Of a stretch of 64,000 bases of DNA, positions 19,296-28,025 are shown piece by piece (the first letter of the stretch is position 1; each line of letters opens with the position of its first letter). Source of the stretch: Myxococcales bacterium (GTDB lineage Bacteria > Myxococcota_A > Polyangia > Fen-1088). The notes under the pieces are model-generated. The model was not told the DNA's origin and searched no databases. It saw only the letters and a list, made by a program, of their open reading frames with translations. The stretch spans positions 542,057 to 606,056 of the forward strand of contig JAGTJU010000004.1 of the NCBI GenBank assembly GCA_022184915.1, read 5' to 3'. The position numbers and the translations under genes are program-made.

Positions 19296-19506
19296 GACAG
19301 ATGTGATGTAAACACCGTGTGCTCTGCGTAAAGGTCGCGCCCCAAAAGGGTGCAGAAGAGAGCGGAAGCAGGCGATGCGCGTCACCTGCGGATGACGCGT
19401 TGTGATTTGCGGCTGGGCGCAACGCCGGGCTGCACGCGCGACGCGGGGAGCGTGGCGTGCGACGGGATGGACGCGCACACACCGTTGCGGTTAGATTCCG
19501 GCTCCC

Positions 19507-21300
19507 ATGTCCTATCTGGTTCTTGCGCGAAAGTACCGCCCGCGGCGGTTCTCCGATCTCGTCGGCCAGGAGCACGTGGCACAGACCCTCACCAACGCCA
19601 TCGCGCTCGAGCGTGTGCACCACGCCTTTTTGTTCACGGGCGCCCGCGGCGTGGGGAAAACCAGCTCGGCCCGCATCTTGGCCATGGCGCTGTCCTGTGA
19701 AAAGGGGCCCACGCCCGACCCCTGCGGCGCCTGTGACATGTGCCGTGAGATCGCCGCGGGCCAATCGGTCGACGTGCTGGAAATCGATGGCGCGTCGAAC
19801 ACCGGTGTGGACGACGTCCGCACCTTGCGCGAGGGCGTGAAGTACGCCCCCGCCCGGGCGCGCAAAAAGGTGTACATCATCGACGAGGTTCACATGCTGT
19901 CCACGAGCGCGTTCAACGCGCTCCTCAAGACGCTCGAAGAGCCGCCTTCCCACGTGGTGTTCATCCTGGCCACGACGGAGGTCCATAAAATCCCCGCCAC
20001 GATCATGTCCCGGGTGCAGCGCTACGACTTCAAGCTGGTCCCCACGGGCCGTCTGGTGGAGCACCTCACGGGCATTCTCGAGGCGGAGGGCGTGGCCCAC
20101 GACGCGGACGGGTTGCGGGTGGTGGCTCGCCAGGCCGGAGGGTCCGTGCGAGACGCGCTGTCGCTGCTGGACCAGGTCATTGCGTTCGTGGGAGACGAGG
20201 CGATCACCGCGGTGCGGGCGGCGTCCGTTTTGGGACTTGCCGACAACCGGCTGCTCTTCACCCTGGGTGCGGCGGTGCTGTCCCGGGACGTGGCGGCGGC
20301 GTTGCGAGCGCTGGGCGCCTCCCTCGATCGCGGGGTCGATCTCACCCAGCTCGCGCGTAGCTTTTTGACCTTCATCCACGACCTCGAAATGGTTGCGCTG
20401 CTCCCGGCGCCGTCGGACGTGGTGGATCTCACCCTCGAGGAGATCACGGAGGCGAAGGGCTTGGCCGAGCAGGCAGGGCCCGGGCTGCTGCAGGTCCTCT
20501 TCGATCGCTGGGCGCGCGCGGTCGAGGAAGCCGGACGCTCGCCGGCTCCCCGGCTCGTCTGTGAAATGGCGCTGGTCGATCTCTGCTTGGCCGAGCCGCT
20601 TTTGCCGCTGGGAGATCTGCTGGGCCGGCTCGAGGCGCTCGAGGGGCGTCTTTCCTCGGGAGGACCCGGGGGAGCAGGCCCCTCCTCCGGGGGGAGGCCA
20701 ACGCCCTCCGAGGGCCCCCGCTCGGTCCCGGCATCCCGTGCCCCAGCGTCCCGCCCCGTTGCGGGAGCCCCGACGCTCGCCGCGCCTCCTGCCAGTGTCA
20801 CCTGGGCGTCCCCCCAGAACGATGTTCCTGCGACCCCGGAGGAGCTTGCCGCAACGCCCCCCCAGGCCGCTTCGCCCGCACGCGCGGCTGCGGCGCAGGT
20901 CCGGGGCGGCATCGTGAACCTCGGCGCCTTTTGGCGCGAGGTGAAAGAGACGGTCCAACGCCAGAGCCCCCTGCTCGCCGCGGCACTAGAACACGCCGGG
21001 TTGGGCGCGTGTTCCGATGCCCACATCACGGCCCTCCTTCCGGACAAGTTTCAGTGTGACCAGCTCGAGCGGCATCGCGCGAAGGTGGAGTTGGTCATGC
21101 AAGAGATCGCAGGGTTTCCGGTGCGCCTCGAGGTCAAGCAAGGGGGAGAGCGGGCCGCCGTGCTGCCCTCGACGATTCAGGCCGAAGCGAGTGCGCTCGA
21201 TGTCGATCGCCGTCGTCGTGAGGACGAGGCGCGCAAACACCCCATGATTCAGAAGGCGCAGGATGTATTTGGCGCCAAAGTGACGGGCATCAAGACGTGA
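19507..21300 (+). CDS. dnaX: DNA polymerase III subunit gamma/tau
   Basis: A 597-residue clamp-loader ATPase. Residues 1-370 are the conserved core: YRPRRFSDLVGQEHV, Walker A GARGVGKTSS, zinc cysteines in CEKGPTPDPCGACDMC, Walker B VYIIDEVHML, and sensor segment ATTEVHKIPATIMSR. A Gly/Pro/Ala-rich linker (about 375-465) leads to a C-terminal domain of about 130 residues that would correspond to the tau-specific part binding polymerase and helicase. No obvious slippery A-run for programmed frameshifting was noticed. It heads a dnaX-ybaB-recR run followed by mglB-mglA, all on the plus strand. Confidence 0.95.
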   Translation: MSYLVLARKYRPRRFSDLVGQEHVAQTLTNAIALERVHHAFLFTGARGVGKTSSARILAMALSCEKGPTPDPCGACDMCREIAAGQSVDVLEIDGASNTGVDDVRTLREGVKYAPARARKKVYIIDEVHMLSTSAFNALLKTLEEPPSHVVFILATTEVHKIPATIMSRVQRYDFKLVPTGRLVEHLTGILEAEGVAHDADGLRVVARQAGGSVRDALSLLDQVIAFVGDEAITAVRAASVLGLADNRLLFTLGAAVLSRDVAAALRALGASLDRGVDLTQLARSFLTFIHDLEMVALLPAPSDVVDLTLEEITEAKGLAEQAGPGLLQVLFDRWARAVEEAGRSPAPRLVCEMALVDLCLAEPLLPLGDLLGRLEALEGRLSSGGPGGAGPSSGGRPTPSEGPRSVPASRAPASRPVAGAPTLAAPPASVTWASPQNDVPATPEELAATPPQAASPARAAAAQVRGGIVNLGAFWREVKETVQRQSPLLAAALEHAGLGACSDAHITALLPDKFQCDQLERHRAKVELVMQEIAGFPVRLEVKQGGERAAVLPSTIQAEASALDVDRRRREDEARKHPMIQKAQDVFGAKVTGIKT

Positions 21301-21364
21301 CGAACGCCGGTTGCGGCGCGCCTTCGACGTGCCGGGGCGGTATACCAATCCCAAGAGCACACCC

Positions 21365-21703
21365 ATGAGCGGATTCGACCTAAAAAATTTGTTTGAGACG
21401 GCCCAAAAGGTTCAGTCGGAGATTGCCCGTGTCAAAGACGAGCTCGGCGCAAAAACCGTGGAGGGCGAGGCGGGCGGCGGCTTGGTTCGGTGCGTGGCGA
21501 ACGGCAAGGGCGAGGTGGTGTCGGTGCACATCGATCCCTCCGTCATCAACGCGCTGGAGCCTCGCCTGCTCGAAGACCTGGTGGCTGGCGCGGTCAACCT
21601 TGCCCTCGACAAGGTCAAGGAGCTTGCCCAGTCCGAAATGGCACGCGCCGCGGGCGGCTTGCCGTTGCCGCCGGGTTTTTTCGGAGGCGGGGGCGGAGCC
21701 TGA
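21365..21703 (+). CDS. ybaB: YbaB/EbfC-family nucleoid-associated protein
   Basis: A 112-residue DNA-binding protein. It has the family pattern: an N-terminal helix (FDLKNLFETAQKVQSEIARVKDELG), a small sheet with GGGLVRCVANGKGEVVSVHIDPSVI, and a C-terminal helix with LALDKVKELAQSEM, ending in a Gly-rich tail. YbaB dimers coat DNA and are almost always encoded between dnaX and recR, as here. The start at 21365 was chosen on homology; the frame is open 18 codons upstream. Its stop codon is one base from the recR ATG. Confidence 0.93.
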   Translation: MSGFDLKNLFETAQKVQSEIARVKDELGAKTVEGEAGGGLVRCVANGKGEVVSVHIDPSVINALEPRLLEDLVAGAVNLALDKVKELAQSEMARAAGGLPLPPGFFGGGGGA

Positions 21704-21704
21704 G

Positions 21705-22301
21705 ATGGCCGCTGCGGGCCCCATTGCCAAGCTGGTTCAGCACCTCGCGAAGCTTCCGGGCATCGGGGAAAAAACCGCCACGAGGTTGGCTTTCCACATC
21801 CTGCGTTCCGAGGCGGAGGACGCGAAGGCCCTGTCCGAGGCCATCGCTGACGTAAAGCTTCGCGTTCGGCAGTGCTCTCAGTGCTGGGATTTCACGGAGG
21901 CTGACCCTTGCGCCCTCTGCAGCGACAAGCGGCGTGATCCGTCCCTGGTTTGTACCGTGGCGCAACCACAGGACGTGGTCGCCATCGAACGCGCCGGCGG
22001 GTACCGGGGCCTCTATCACGTTCTCCACGGGGTCCTGGCCCCCTTGGATGGGATTGGTCCCGACGACCTGCGGATCGCGGAGCTCATTCACCGCTGCTCT
22101 GACGACAAGATAAAAGAAGTAATCGTCGCTACGAATCCGAGTGTGGAGGGCGAGACCACGGCCGTTTACCTCGCCAAGCTGCTCAAGCCCCTCGGCATTC
22201 GCACCACGCGCATCGCCACGGGCGTGCCCATGGGCGGCGAGCTCGAGTACGCCGATCGCTTTACGTTGGCCCGGGCGCTCGATGGACGCCGCGAAATCTG
22301 A
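21705..22301 (+). CDS. recR: Recombination mediator RecR
   Basis: A 198-residue protein, the standard RecR length. The N-terminal helix-hairpin-helix (LAKLPGIGEKTATRLAFHIL) binds DNA. The C4 zinc finger is CSQCWDFTEADPCALC. A Toprim domain follows with VEGETTAVYLAKLL-type residues, then the C-terminal segment with GVPMGGELEYADRFTLARAL. With RecO and RecF it loads RecA on gapped DNA. It starts one base after the ybaB stop, so translation is likely coupled. RecF and RecO are not in the window. Confidence 0.96.
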   Translation: MAAAGPIAKLVQHLAKLPGIGEKTATRLAFHILRSEAEDAKALSEAIADVKLRVRQCSQCWDFTEADPCALCSDKRRDPSLVCTVAQPQDVVAIERAGGYRGLYHVLHGVLAPLDGIGPDDLRIAELIHRCSDDKIKEVIVATNPSVEGETTAVYLAKLLKPLGIRTTRIATGVPMGGELEYADRFTLARALDGRREI

Positions 22302-22520
22302 ACGCCTGGCGGCGGGGCCATCCGGCCCAGGGCCCCTTCGGGACCTCAACTTGGGGCTCCGTTCCGCCGATCCGAACAGCGCGGCTTGGGACCCGAACGG
22401 CCGTTCCTCAAAGTTGTCGAATGGTTCTGCAACCTTGATGCTGGGCGCCGCCGGTGATATCAGTGGACACAGGCCGGTTCCGGCCGCCTGTTCTCAACCC
22501 AGCCAAAGCGACGGAGATTC

Positions 22521-23000
22521 ATGAGCTCGCCCAACGTAATGTTCCCCGAGGAGCAACAGGCGATTAACAACGTCTGTGCCAGGCTCCACAGGGACGCCAA
22601 CGCGAAAGCCGTTCTGCTCATCGGGCGGGATGGGCAGCCGGTGGCCGAGGCCGGCGACGTGGCCGAACTGGACGTCACGTCCCTGTCATCTCTCACCGCG
22701 GGCAACGTGGCTGCCACGGGTGGAATCTCCCAGATCCTTCGCGAGAAGGACTTCACGAGCCAGTTTCACGAGGGCGAACGCACGCACGTGCACATCACCC
22801 TCGTGAGCAACCGGGCGATCTTGGTGGTGCTCTTCGACGAGCGCTCGTCCCTCGGGCTCGTACGCCTGCGGGTGCGTAAAGCGTCCGAGGAGATGGGGCG
22901 CCTGTTCGAGCAAGCCTCCGCGCGGGCTCAGAACGCTGGGGCCCCGTCGATCCTCAGCGAGATCACGGACAGCGACATCGACAACCTTTTCAACGACTAG
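22521..23000 (+). CDS. mglB: MglB, Roadblock/LC7 regulator of MglA
   Basis: A 159-residue cytosolic protein that closely follows the Myxococcus MglB pattern: a Roadblock/LC7 fold with DANAKAVLLIGRDGQ, LTAGNVAATGGI, FHEGERTHVHITLV and SSLGLVRLRVRKAS. A C-terminal extension ends in EITDSDIDNLFND, equivalent to the helix that contacts MglA and gives MglB its exchange-factor activity. MglB dimers act as GAP for MglA and mark the lagging cell pole in gliding and type IV pilus motility. A GGAG ribosome-binding site precedes the ATG. It lies 219 bases after recR, which leaves room for a separate promoter, and 74 bases before mglA. Confidence 0.95.
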   Translation: MSSPNVMFPEEQQAINNVCARLHRDANAKAVLLIGRDGQPVAEAGDVAELDVTSLSSLTAGNVAATGGISQILREKDFTSQFHEGERTHVHITLVSNRAILVVLFDERSSLGLVRLRVRKASEEMGRLFEQASARAQNAGAPSILSEITDSDIDNLFND

Positions 23001-23074
23001 GCTGGGACTGGGGTGCCACCATTGCGAGCTGCAATCGGAGCTTCGGACCGCCGAATGGAAGCTGAAGGACGTCG

Positions 23075-23662
23075 ATGAGTTTCATCAACTATTCCTCCCG
23101 TGAGATCAACTGCAAGCTGGTCTACTACGGACCGGGTCTCTGCGGGAAAACCACGAACCTCCAGTACATCTACGCCAAGACGGCGCCTGATGCGAAGGGC
23201 AAGATGATCTCGCTCGCCACCGAGACCGAGCGAACCCTATTTTTCGACTTCTTGCCGCTGTCGCTGGGTGAGATTCGCGGGTTCAAGACCCGGTTCCACC
23301 TTTACACCGTTCCCGGTCAGGTGTTTTACGACGCCAGCCGCAAGCTGATTCTCAAGGGCGTGGATGGCGTCGTGTTCGTCGCTGACTCCCAGATCGAGCG
23401 GATGGAGGCCAACATCGAGTCGATGGAGAACCTGCGCACGAACCTCACGGAGCAGGGCTACAACCTCGACAAGATCCCGTACGTCGTCCAGTACAACAAG
23501 CGTGACCTGCCGAATGCGGCGCCGCTCGAGGAGCTTCGGGAGCTGCTGAACCCTCAACGGATGCCCGAGTTCGAGGCAGCCGCGGTGTCGGGGCAGGGGG
23601 TCTTCGATACACTCAAGGCGGTTGCCAAGGCCGTGCTCACGGAGCTCAAGCGCGGCGGTTGA
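23075..23662 (+). CDS. mglA: MglA, Ras-like polarity GTPase
   Basis: A 195-residue small GTPase nearly identical in pattern to Myxococcus MglA. The P-loop [11 protein letters not shown] (G19-N28) carries the family's PGLCGKT variant. The G3 region is TVPGQ (78-82), the MglA-specific replacement of DxxGQ. The G4 motif is NKRD (141-144). It sets front-rear polarity at the leading pole and is controlled by MglB, encoded just upstream. The C-terminus ends in LTELKRGG, with no membrane anchor. An inverted repeat overlapping the last codons could end transcription here. Confidence 0.96.
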   Translation: MSFINYSSREINCKLVYYGPGLCGKTTNLQYIYAKTAPDAKGKMISLATETERTLFFDFLPLSLGEIRGFKTRFHLYTVPGQVFYDASRKLILKGVDGVVFVADSQIERMEANIESMENLRTNLTEQGYNLDKIPYVVQYNKRDLPNAAPLEELRELLNPQRMPEFEAAAVSGQGVFDTLKAVAKAVLTELKRGG

Positions 23663-23672
23663 GCCGCGCTTG
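23647..23672. terminator. Hairpin overlapping the 3' end of mglA
   Basis: A perfect 10-bp repeat (CAAGCGCGGC at 23647-23656, GCCGCGCTTG at 23663-23672) with a 6-base loop containing the mglA stop codon. The gap to the convergent protease gene is only 44 bases, so a terminator inside the coding end is plausible. No T tract follows. Confidence 0.5.
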
Positions 23673-23706
23673 TCCCGCGCCACCTCGTGCTCGGAGTCCG
23701 CTCCGC

Positions 23707-25641
23707 TCAGTCCTCGAGCAGCGTGAGCAACGCCATCACGGAGGCGATGGCCGCGTTCACGAGCAGGAAGATCTGGTCGAAGCTGTCGGGAACCCAGGTG
23801 ACGTCAACCAGGCCGCTCACGGCCAGGGTGAAGAGCAGCCCCGCCGTGCCGAGGGCAAAGCCCGCAAGGGCAGGGCGCCACATTTTAATCCCATAGCCGA
23901 GCGCAATGGCCAGCACGGGCAATGCGGCGCTCATCAGCAGGGGGTTGCCATGTCCTGAGCGGCCCAGAACCGCACCGAGCCATGTCGAAAGCCCGAGGGG
24001 CAGGCCCGAGGTAAGGGGGGCAAGAACGGCCGGCGTTGCCAACCCCAGGAAGCCCAGCACCCCGGGCAGCACGAAGAGTCCGGAGGATCCCAGGACCAGG
24101 CCGGCGACCAGCTTCAAGCGTCCCCCGCGGGCGAGCCGGTGACGACGCCTCAGAGAGCCGGTCACCGCCAGCGCCAAAGTGGCGCCCAGGGCAAGCGCCC
24201 CGCCTTCCCGTCCCGCGCGGGCGCGGGCAAGCGCTGCGTCAGCGTCCACGATGCCTGCACCGTAGTGGTCGTCGATGCGTTGGCCCTGGGTGGCCTTGCC
24301 GGCTTGGGACTTCGGCACCCGCGCCGTCGTCAGCAGCAACGTTTCCACCGCGTCGGGTTGGGTGATGCCGGCGCCCACCAGCAAGGCAGCCACCCCGGCC
24401 ACGTGCGGTGAGGCCATCGACGTGCCCATGAACCAAAGGTAATCCTGCTTGTGGGTCTGGCCTGGCACTACCGTGTTCTGCAATACACCGTCAGGTTGGC
24501 CGTCGCCGTTCTGATCCACGCGCACGTTTCCCCCCGGCGCCGCGAGATCGATGGTTTTGCCCCAGTTCGAGTAGAACGTGGCGTTCTCGTCGAACTGCGT
24601 CGCGGCGACAGCCACCACGTCGGCGTAGCGCCCGGGGTAGCTGACGCGGCCGCGGCCATCGTTGCCCGCCGCCGCCACCACGATCACGCCTTTGCTGCGC
24701 GCGTACTTCACGGCGTTATGGATCGCGTTGACGGGAAAGGGCCCGCCAAGGCTCATGTTGACGACGTTGGCGCCGTGGTCAGCCGCCCACCGGATGGCTT
24801 GCGCGATGGCCGCCATCGAGCCGGAGCCCCGTGCGGAGAGCACCTTGAGCGGCATGAGGCTTGCCTTGAACGCGACACCCGCCACGCCGATCCCGTTGTG
24901 GGTGGATTGAGCGATCGTGCCCGCGACATGGGTGCCGTGTCCGTGGTCATCCTGGGCGTCGGGTTTGTCGTCGACGAAGTTGTAGCCGGGAACGAAGGTG
25001 GTGTTCGCCAGATCGCCCACGCGGCTGATGCCCGTGTCTATGACGGCCACCACGACGCCTTGCCCCTGTCCCTGTTTCCAGGCCTTTTGCGCGCCGATCT
25101 GCGCGAGGTGCCACTGGTAACGAAAGCAGGGATCGTCAGGGAAGCCCGGGCGCGCGGCCTTGCCCGCGGGCTCTCCGCAGGCCTGAAGGCCGGGAGGCGC
25201 CAAGTGATGGAGCCCTCTGTCCCCGTCCTGACCCAGGGCAGCCTGATAACCAGGCAGGGTGGCCGACACGTCGAAATCGACGGATTCCACGGTGGGATCG
25301 GCCTCGAGCACATCCAGGGCGGCAAGGAGCGCGGGCGTGCTGCCGAATCGGACGCGAAAGAGCTTGTCATCCTGCGACAAGCGACTGACGGGCTCCTCCA
25401 CGTAGGCGTTCGTTGCCAGCTGTTCGTCCGTCACGTCGTCACGAAAGTCCACGACCAGCGTGCGAGGACTTTCCGAGAGCCCCTCGAGCCAGGCCGCCCT
25501 GGCTTCGTTGCGGTCGATGCGCTGGGCCTCCTGCTGTGAAGGCACTTCGTTGCGCCAGGTCCAGGCCACGAGGGCCAAAGTGGCGCCAAACAGCCACCAC
25601 GAGCTTGGGCGCAGGTGTTTCCTTACGTGTGACATCCCCAT
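23707..25641 (-). CDS. Subtilisin-like (S8) serine protease with membrane C-terminal domain
   Basis: A 644-residue protein. A signal anchor (WWLFGATLALVAWTW, residues 15-29) is followed by a propeptide-like region (about 45-130). The S8 catalytic domain (about 175-470) contains the Asp in VVAVIDTGIS (D202), the His in DDHGHGTHVAG (H235), the oxyanion Asn in AAAGNDG (N327) and the Ser in FMGTSMASPHVAG (S408), so all catalytic residues are intact. The last 160 or so residues hold about five hydrophobic helices, an unusual membrane domain that should fix the protease in the inner membrane facing outward. A GAGGAGG sequence at 25652-25658, 10 bases before the ATG, supports the start. Convergent with mglA; its substrate is unknown. 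Confidence 0.92.
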   Translation of the reverse strand: MGMSHVRKHLRPSSWWLFGATLALVAWTWRNEVPSQQEAQRIDRNEARAAWLEGLSESPRTLVVDFRDDVTDEQLATNAYVEEPVSRLSQDDKLFRVRFGSTPALLAALDVLEADPTVESVDFDVSATLPGYQAALGQDGDRGLHHLAPPGLQACGEPAGKAARPGFPDDPCFRYQWHLAQIGAQKAWKQGQGQGVVVAVIDTGISRVGDLANTTFVPGYNFVDDKPDAQDDHGHGTHVAGTIAQSTHNGIGVAGVAFKASLMPLKVLSARGSGSMAAIAQAIRWAADHGANVVNMSLGGPFPVNAIHNAVKYARSKGVIVVAAAGNDGRGRVSYPGRYADVVAVAATQFDENATFYSNWGKTIDLAAPGGNVRVDQNGDGQPDGVLQNTVVPGQTHKQDYLWFMGTSMASPHVAGVAALLVGAGITQPDAVETLLLTTARVPKSQAGKATQGQRIDDHYGAGIVDADAALARARAGREGGALALGATLALAVTGSLRRRHRLARGGRLKLVAGLVLGSSGLFVLPGVLGFLGLATPAVLAPLTSGLPLGLSTWLGAVLGRSGHGNPLLMSAALPVLAIALGYGIKMWRPALAGFALGTAGLLFTLAVSGLVDVTWVPDSFDQIFLLVNAAIASVMALLTLLED

Positions 25642-25804
25642 GGGCCTCGACCCTCCTCTTCGTCAGTATAGGGCAACCACTCGCCTCCGGCTGCCTGGGC
25701 GACCCGATTCCCCAGGGTCGCGGAGTTGACCGTCTCGTTGTGCTCGGCGTAAGTTTCTGGGTTCAAAGGCTGCGCCCTTGGACCGCTCGCCGGCGGGTCG
25801 CGGT

Positions 25805-25832
25805 TTGCGCCGTTTTCCTTACATCGTACATT
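25805..25832 (+). promoter_or_regulatory. Candidate sigma-70-type promoter
   Basis: TTGCGC at 25805-25810 and TACATT at 25827-25832, separated by 16 bases, lie just ahead of the TPR/outer-membrane-type gene that starts at 25856. The spacing leaves a very short 5' leader. It is a pattern match only. Confidence 0.3.
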
Positions 25833-25855
25833 TCGCCACACGGAGTTCCTGTTTG

Positions 25856-27385
25856 ATGAAGTCAAAGTCGCCCCGCCGCCTCGCCGGCCGCCTTCGGAGT
25901 GTCGCTTGTCTGTGCGCGGTGGCCCTTGGAAGTCCGGTATGGCTGAATGCGCACCGGGCGATGGCACAGAGTGAAGAGGCCATCTCGAAGGTCAAGGATC
26001 TGAACCAAAAGGCGCTCGCCGCCTACGAAAACCTGGATTTGGACGAGGCCCGCAAGCTTTTGACCGACGCTCTGGAGATCTGCGCGCGGGAAGGCATGAA
26101 CGAGCACCCCTGGAAGGCGCGCAGCCACGTTCACCTCGGGGCCATCTTGGTGGGCGGCTTTCAGCAGAACGATCTGGCCGCAAAACAGTTTCAGCGGGCT
26201 TTCGAGATTCAGCCGGGCATCACTTTGACGCCCGCCCTGCGCAACCCCGAGACCGTTGCCGTCTTCGAGCAAGCGAAAGCCAGCATGGACAAGGACGCAG
26301 CCGCTGCTTCCCAGGGCCGGCCTTCCGAGGCCCCTTCCCCCGGACCGACGGGTGACGTGAGCGGCATTTTTCACGAACCCGTCGCCTCGGCGCCCGTGGG
26401 CGCCGAGGTCGAGGTGCGGGCGCGTGTGGGCCCCGGCATCTCGTTCAAGCGTCTCGTGTTGGCGTACCGCCCGGAAGGCGTTTCGACGTTCCTGGCACGT
26501 GACATGGTGCTCGGGGCAGATGCGTGGTTCGCGGCGCGCATTCCGGAGCCCGCCACGCAAGGGGGGCTCGTTCAGTACTACATCGAGGCCCGCGACGAGG
26601 CAGGTCAGGCCGTCGCCAACAACGGGTCCGAAGCCGAGCCCCACGTGGTGGCGCTGGGAGACGCAGCCCTCGGGGCGCTCGGGGCGGCCGAGGACGACGA
26701 GTTGCCGACGGAGACGGAGACACCAAGCGGGGACGATCGCACGGGCTTCGTGTTCGGGGCCAGCGTGGGCACGGGCTTCGGGTACGTGTCGGGCACGCCC
26801 GAGGTGAACACCCGGACCACCGACGACGAAGCGATCTCGTTTTCGGGGGTTGCGCCCGCGAAGGTGGGACACCTCAACCTGGAAGCGGGTTATGCGCTGC
26901 GACCGGGGTTCATCCTGTCGGCCATGGTCCGCCTCCAAAAGGTGAGCGGCCCCACGGTGGCGTACGGAGTGGGTCAGGGGACGGACGGAAAGCCGAAAGC
27001 TCTGGAGTACGCGCCAGCCACCGGCGCCTTTGCCGCGTTTGGCAAGGCTACGTGGCTCTTGGGCAGCCCGGGCACCCTGCGACCTTACGTGTCCGTGTTG
27101 GGAGGCGCGGGCGAACTGAGGCACGTCGTGGACATTGGTTCACAGCGGAGCGACTGCGGTCCTCTGCCGCGCGGCTACGACCCCGATAACCCCGAATCTC
27201 CCAGGCCCGATGACGCTTGTATCGACACTGTCAAATCGGGTCCGGTGTTCGCCGGCGGCAGTGCGGGGGTGATCGTGAAGGTGGCAGATGCTTTGGGCCT
27301 GACCGCGGGCATCAACGCGCTTGTGGGGCTTCCCAATGTAGCGTTGCACGCCGACCTGAACCTCGGCCTTCTCCTGCTGATGTGA
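25856..27385 (+). CDS. Exported TPR-containing protein with probable outer-membrane barrel
   Basis: A 509-residue protein of unknown specific function. It has a signal peptide ending near AMAQ. Residues about 40-150 are helical with TPR character (KALAAYENLDLDEARKLLTDALEICA, LGAILVGGFQQNDLAAKQFQRAFEIQP). A Ser/Pro linker leads to a beta-sandwich-like region (VRARVGPGISFKRLVLAYRPEG...YYIEARDEAG). The last 200 or so residues alternate polar and hydrophobic residues (GFVFGASVGTGFGYVSG...ADLNLGLLLLM) as in an outer-membrane beta-barrel. Two cysteines (DCGPLP and DACID) could form a disulfide in an outer loop. The architecture is frequent in Myxococcota. The start ATG 25856 was chosen because it opens the signal peptide directly. 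Confidence 0.78.
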   Translation: MKSKSPRRLAGRLRSVACLCAVALGSPVWLNAHRAMAQSEEAISKVKDLNQKALAAYENLDLDEARKLLTDALEICAREGMNEHPWKARSHVHLGAILVGGFQQNDLAAKQFQRAFEIQPGITLTPALRNPETVAVFEQAKASMDKDAAAASQGRPSEAPSPGPTGDVSGIFHEPVASAPVGAEVEVRARVGPGISFKRLVLAYRPEGVSTFLARDMVLGADAWFAARIPEPATQGGLVQYYIEARDEAGQAVANNGSEAEPHVVALGDAALGALGAAEDDELPTETETPSGDDRTGFVFGASVGTGFGYVSGTPEVNTRTTDDEAISFSGVAPAKVGHLNLEAGYALRPGFILSAMVRLQKVSGPTVAYGVGQGTDGKPKALEYAPATGAFAAFGKATWLLGSPGTLRPYVSVLGGAGELRHVVDIGSQRSDCGPLPRGYDPDNPESPRPDDACIDTVKSGPVFAGGSAGVIVKVADALGLTAGINALVGLPNVALHADLNLGLLLLM

Positions 27386-27392
27386 GGCGGCT

Positions 27393-27977
27393 TCAGGTGT
27401 GCTCGGGCTCCCACAGGGGCTCGGGCTCACCATAAAGACGGCTCGCATGACGGCTCATGACGAAGAGGGCATCGGACAGACGGTTGAGGTAGGGCACCGT
27501 TTGCTCGCCAACGGGTTGCTCCTCGGCCAATCGTACGGCGAGGCGCTCGGCGCGGCGGCATACGGTGCGGGCCAAATGAAGGTAGGACGCCACCCAGCCT
27601 CCGCCGGGAAGAATGAAGCTACGTAGCTCGGGAAGCGTCTCGTTCCATGCGTCGAGATCCGCTTCGAGGCGAGTCACGTGACGGGCTTCGATCACGGGCT
27701 GCTTGGGGTGCCGGTCTGCGGGCAGGGTGGCGAGGTCGCTGCCGAGATTGAAAAGCTCGTTCTGAATGCGTTTGATCACTTCGGCAAGCGCGGGGGCGCC
27801 GTCGGGAGCCCCCGCTGATTGCAGCGCCGTGCGAGCCAGCCCGAGCACGGCCGAAAGCTCGTCGACCGTGCCGTAGCACTCGATGCGAATCGAGTCTTTC
27901 CGAACCTTTTGTCCTCCCACGAGGCGCGTGTGGCCTTTGTCTCCGGCCTTGGTATAGATGCGGTTGAGGCGAACCAT
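27393..27977 (-). CDS. Cob(I)alamin adenosyltransferase, PduO type
   Basis: A 194-residue enzyme that transfers the adenosyl group of ATP to cob(I)alamin to make coenzyme B12. The family signature IYTKAGDKGHTRLVGG (residues 7-22) binds ATP. The central RIQNELFNLGSDLAT and the FILPGGGWVASYLHLARTVCRRAER segment are the conserved helices around the cobalamin site. It is a trimeric PduO/MMAB-type protein rather than CobA/BtuR. The start was taken at ATG 27977, which directly precedes the signature. It would serve the B12-dependent mutase encoded at 10.5 kb. It is convergent with the TPR gene, with 7 bases between, and divergent from a HAD hydrolase. Confidence 0.93.
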   Translation of the reverse strand: MVRLNRIYTKAGDKGHTRLVGGQKVRKDSIRIECYGTVDELSAVLGLARTALQSAGAPDGAPALAEVIKRIQNELFNLGSDLATLPADRHPKQPVIEARHVTRLEADLDAWNETLPELRSFILPGGGWVASYLHLARTVCRRAERLAVRLAEEQPVGEQTVPYLNRLSDALFVMSRHASRLYGEPEPLWEPEHT

Positions 27978-28025
27978 TTGCAGCAAGCTAGCACGGCGGA
28001 CCGCCCGGCCGATGGCCCGCCCAAC

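Noticed and set aside
19282-20958. 558-codon open frame antisense to dnaX
   Set aside because: Its translation is low-complexity Arg/Gly/His-rich and it lies wholly opposite a well-conserved gene; long antisense frames are expected at this GC content.
22302-22520. Possible small RNA or tRNA between recR and mglB
   Set aside because: No cloverleaf or convincing promoter-hairpin pair could be found by eye; only a weak 6-bp stem.
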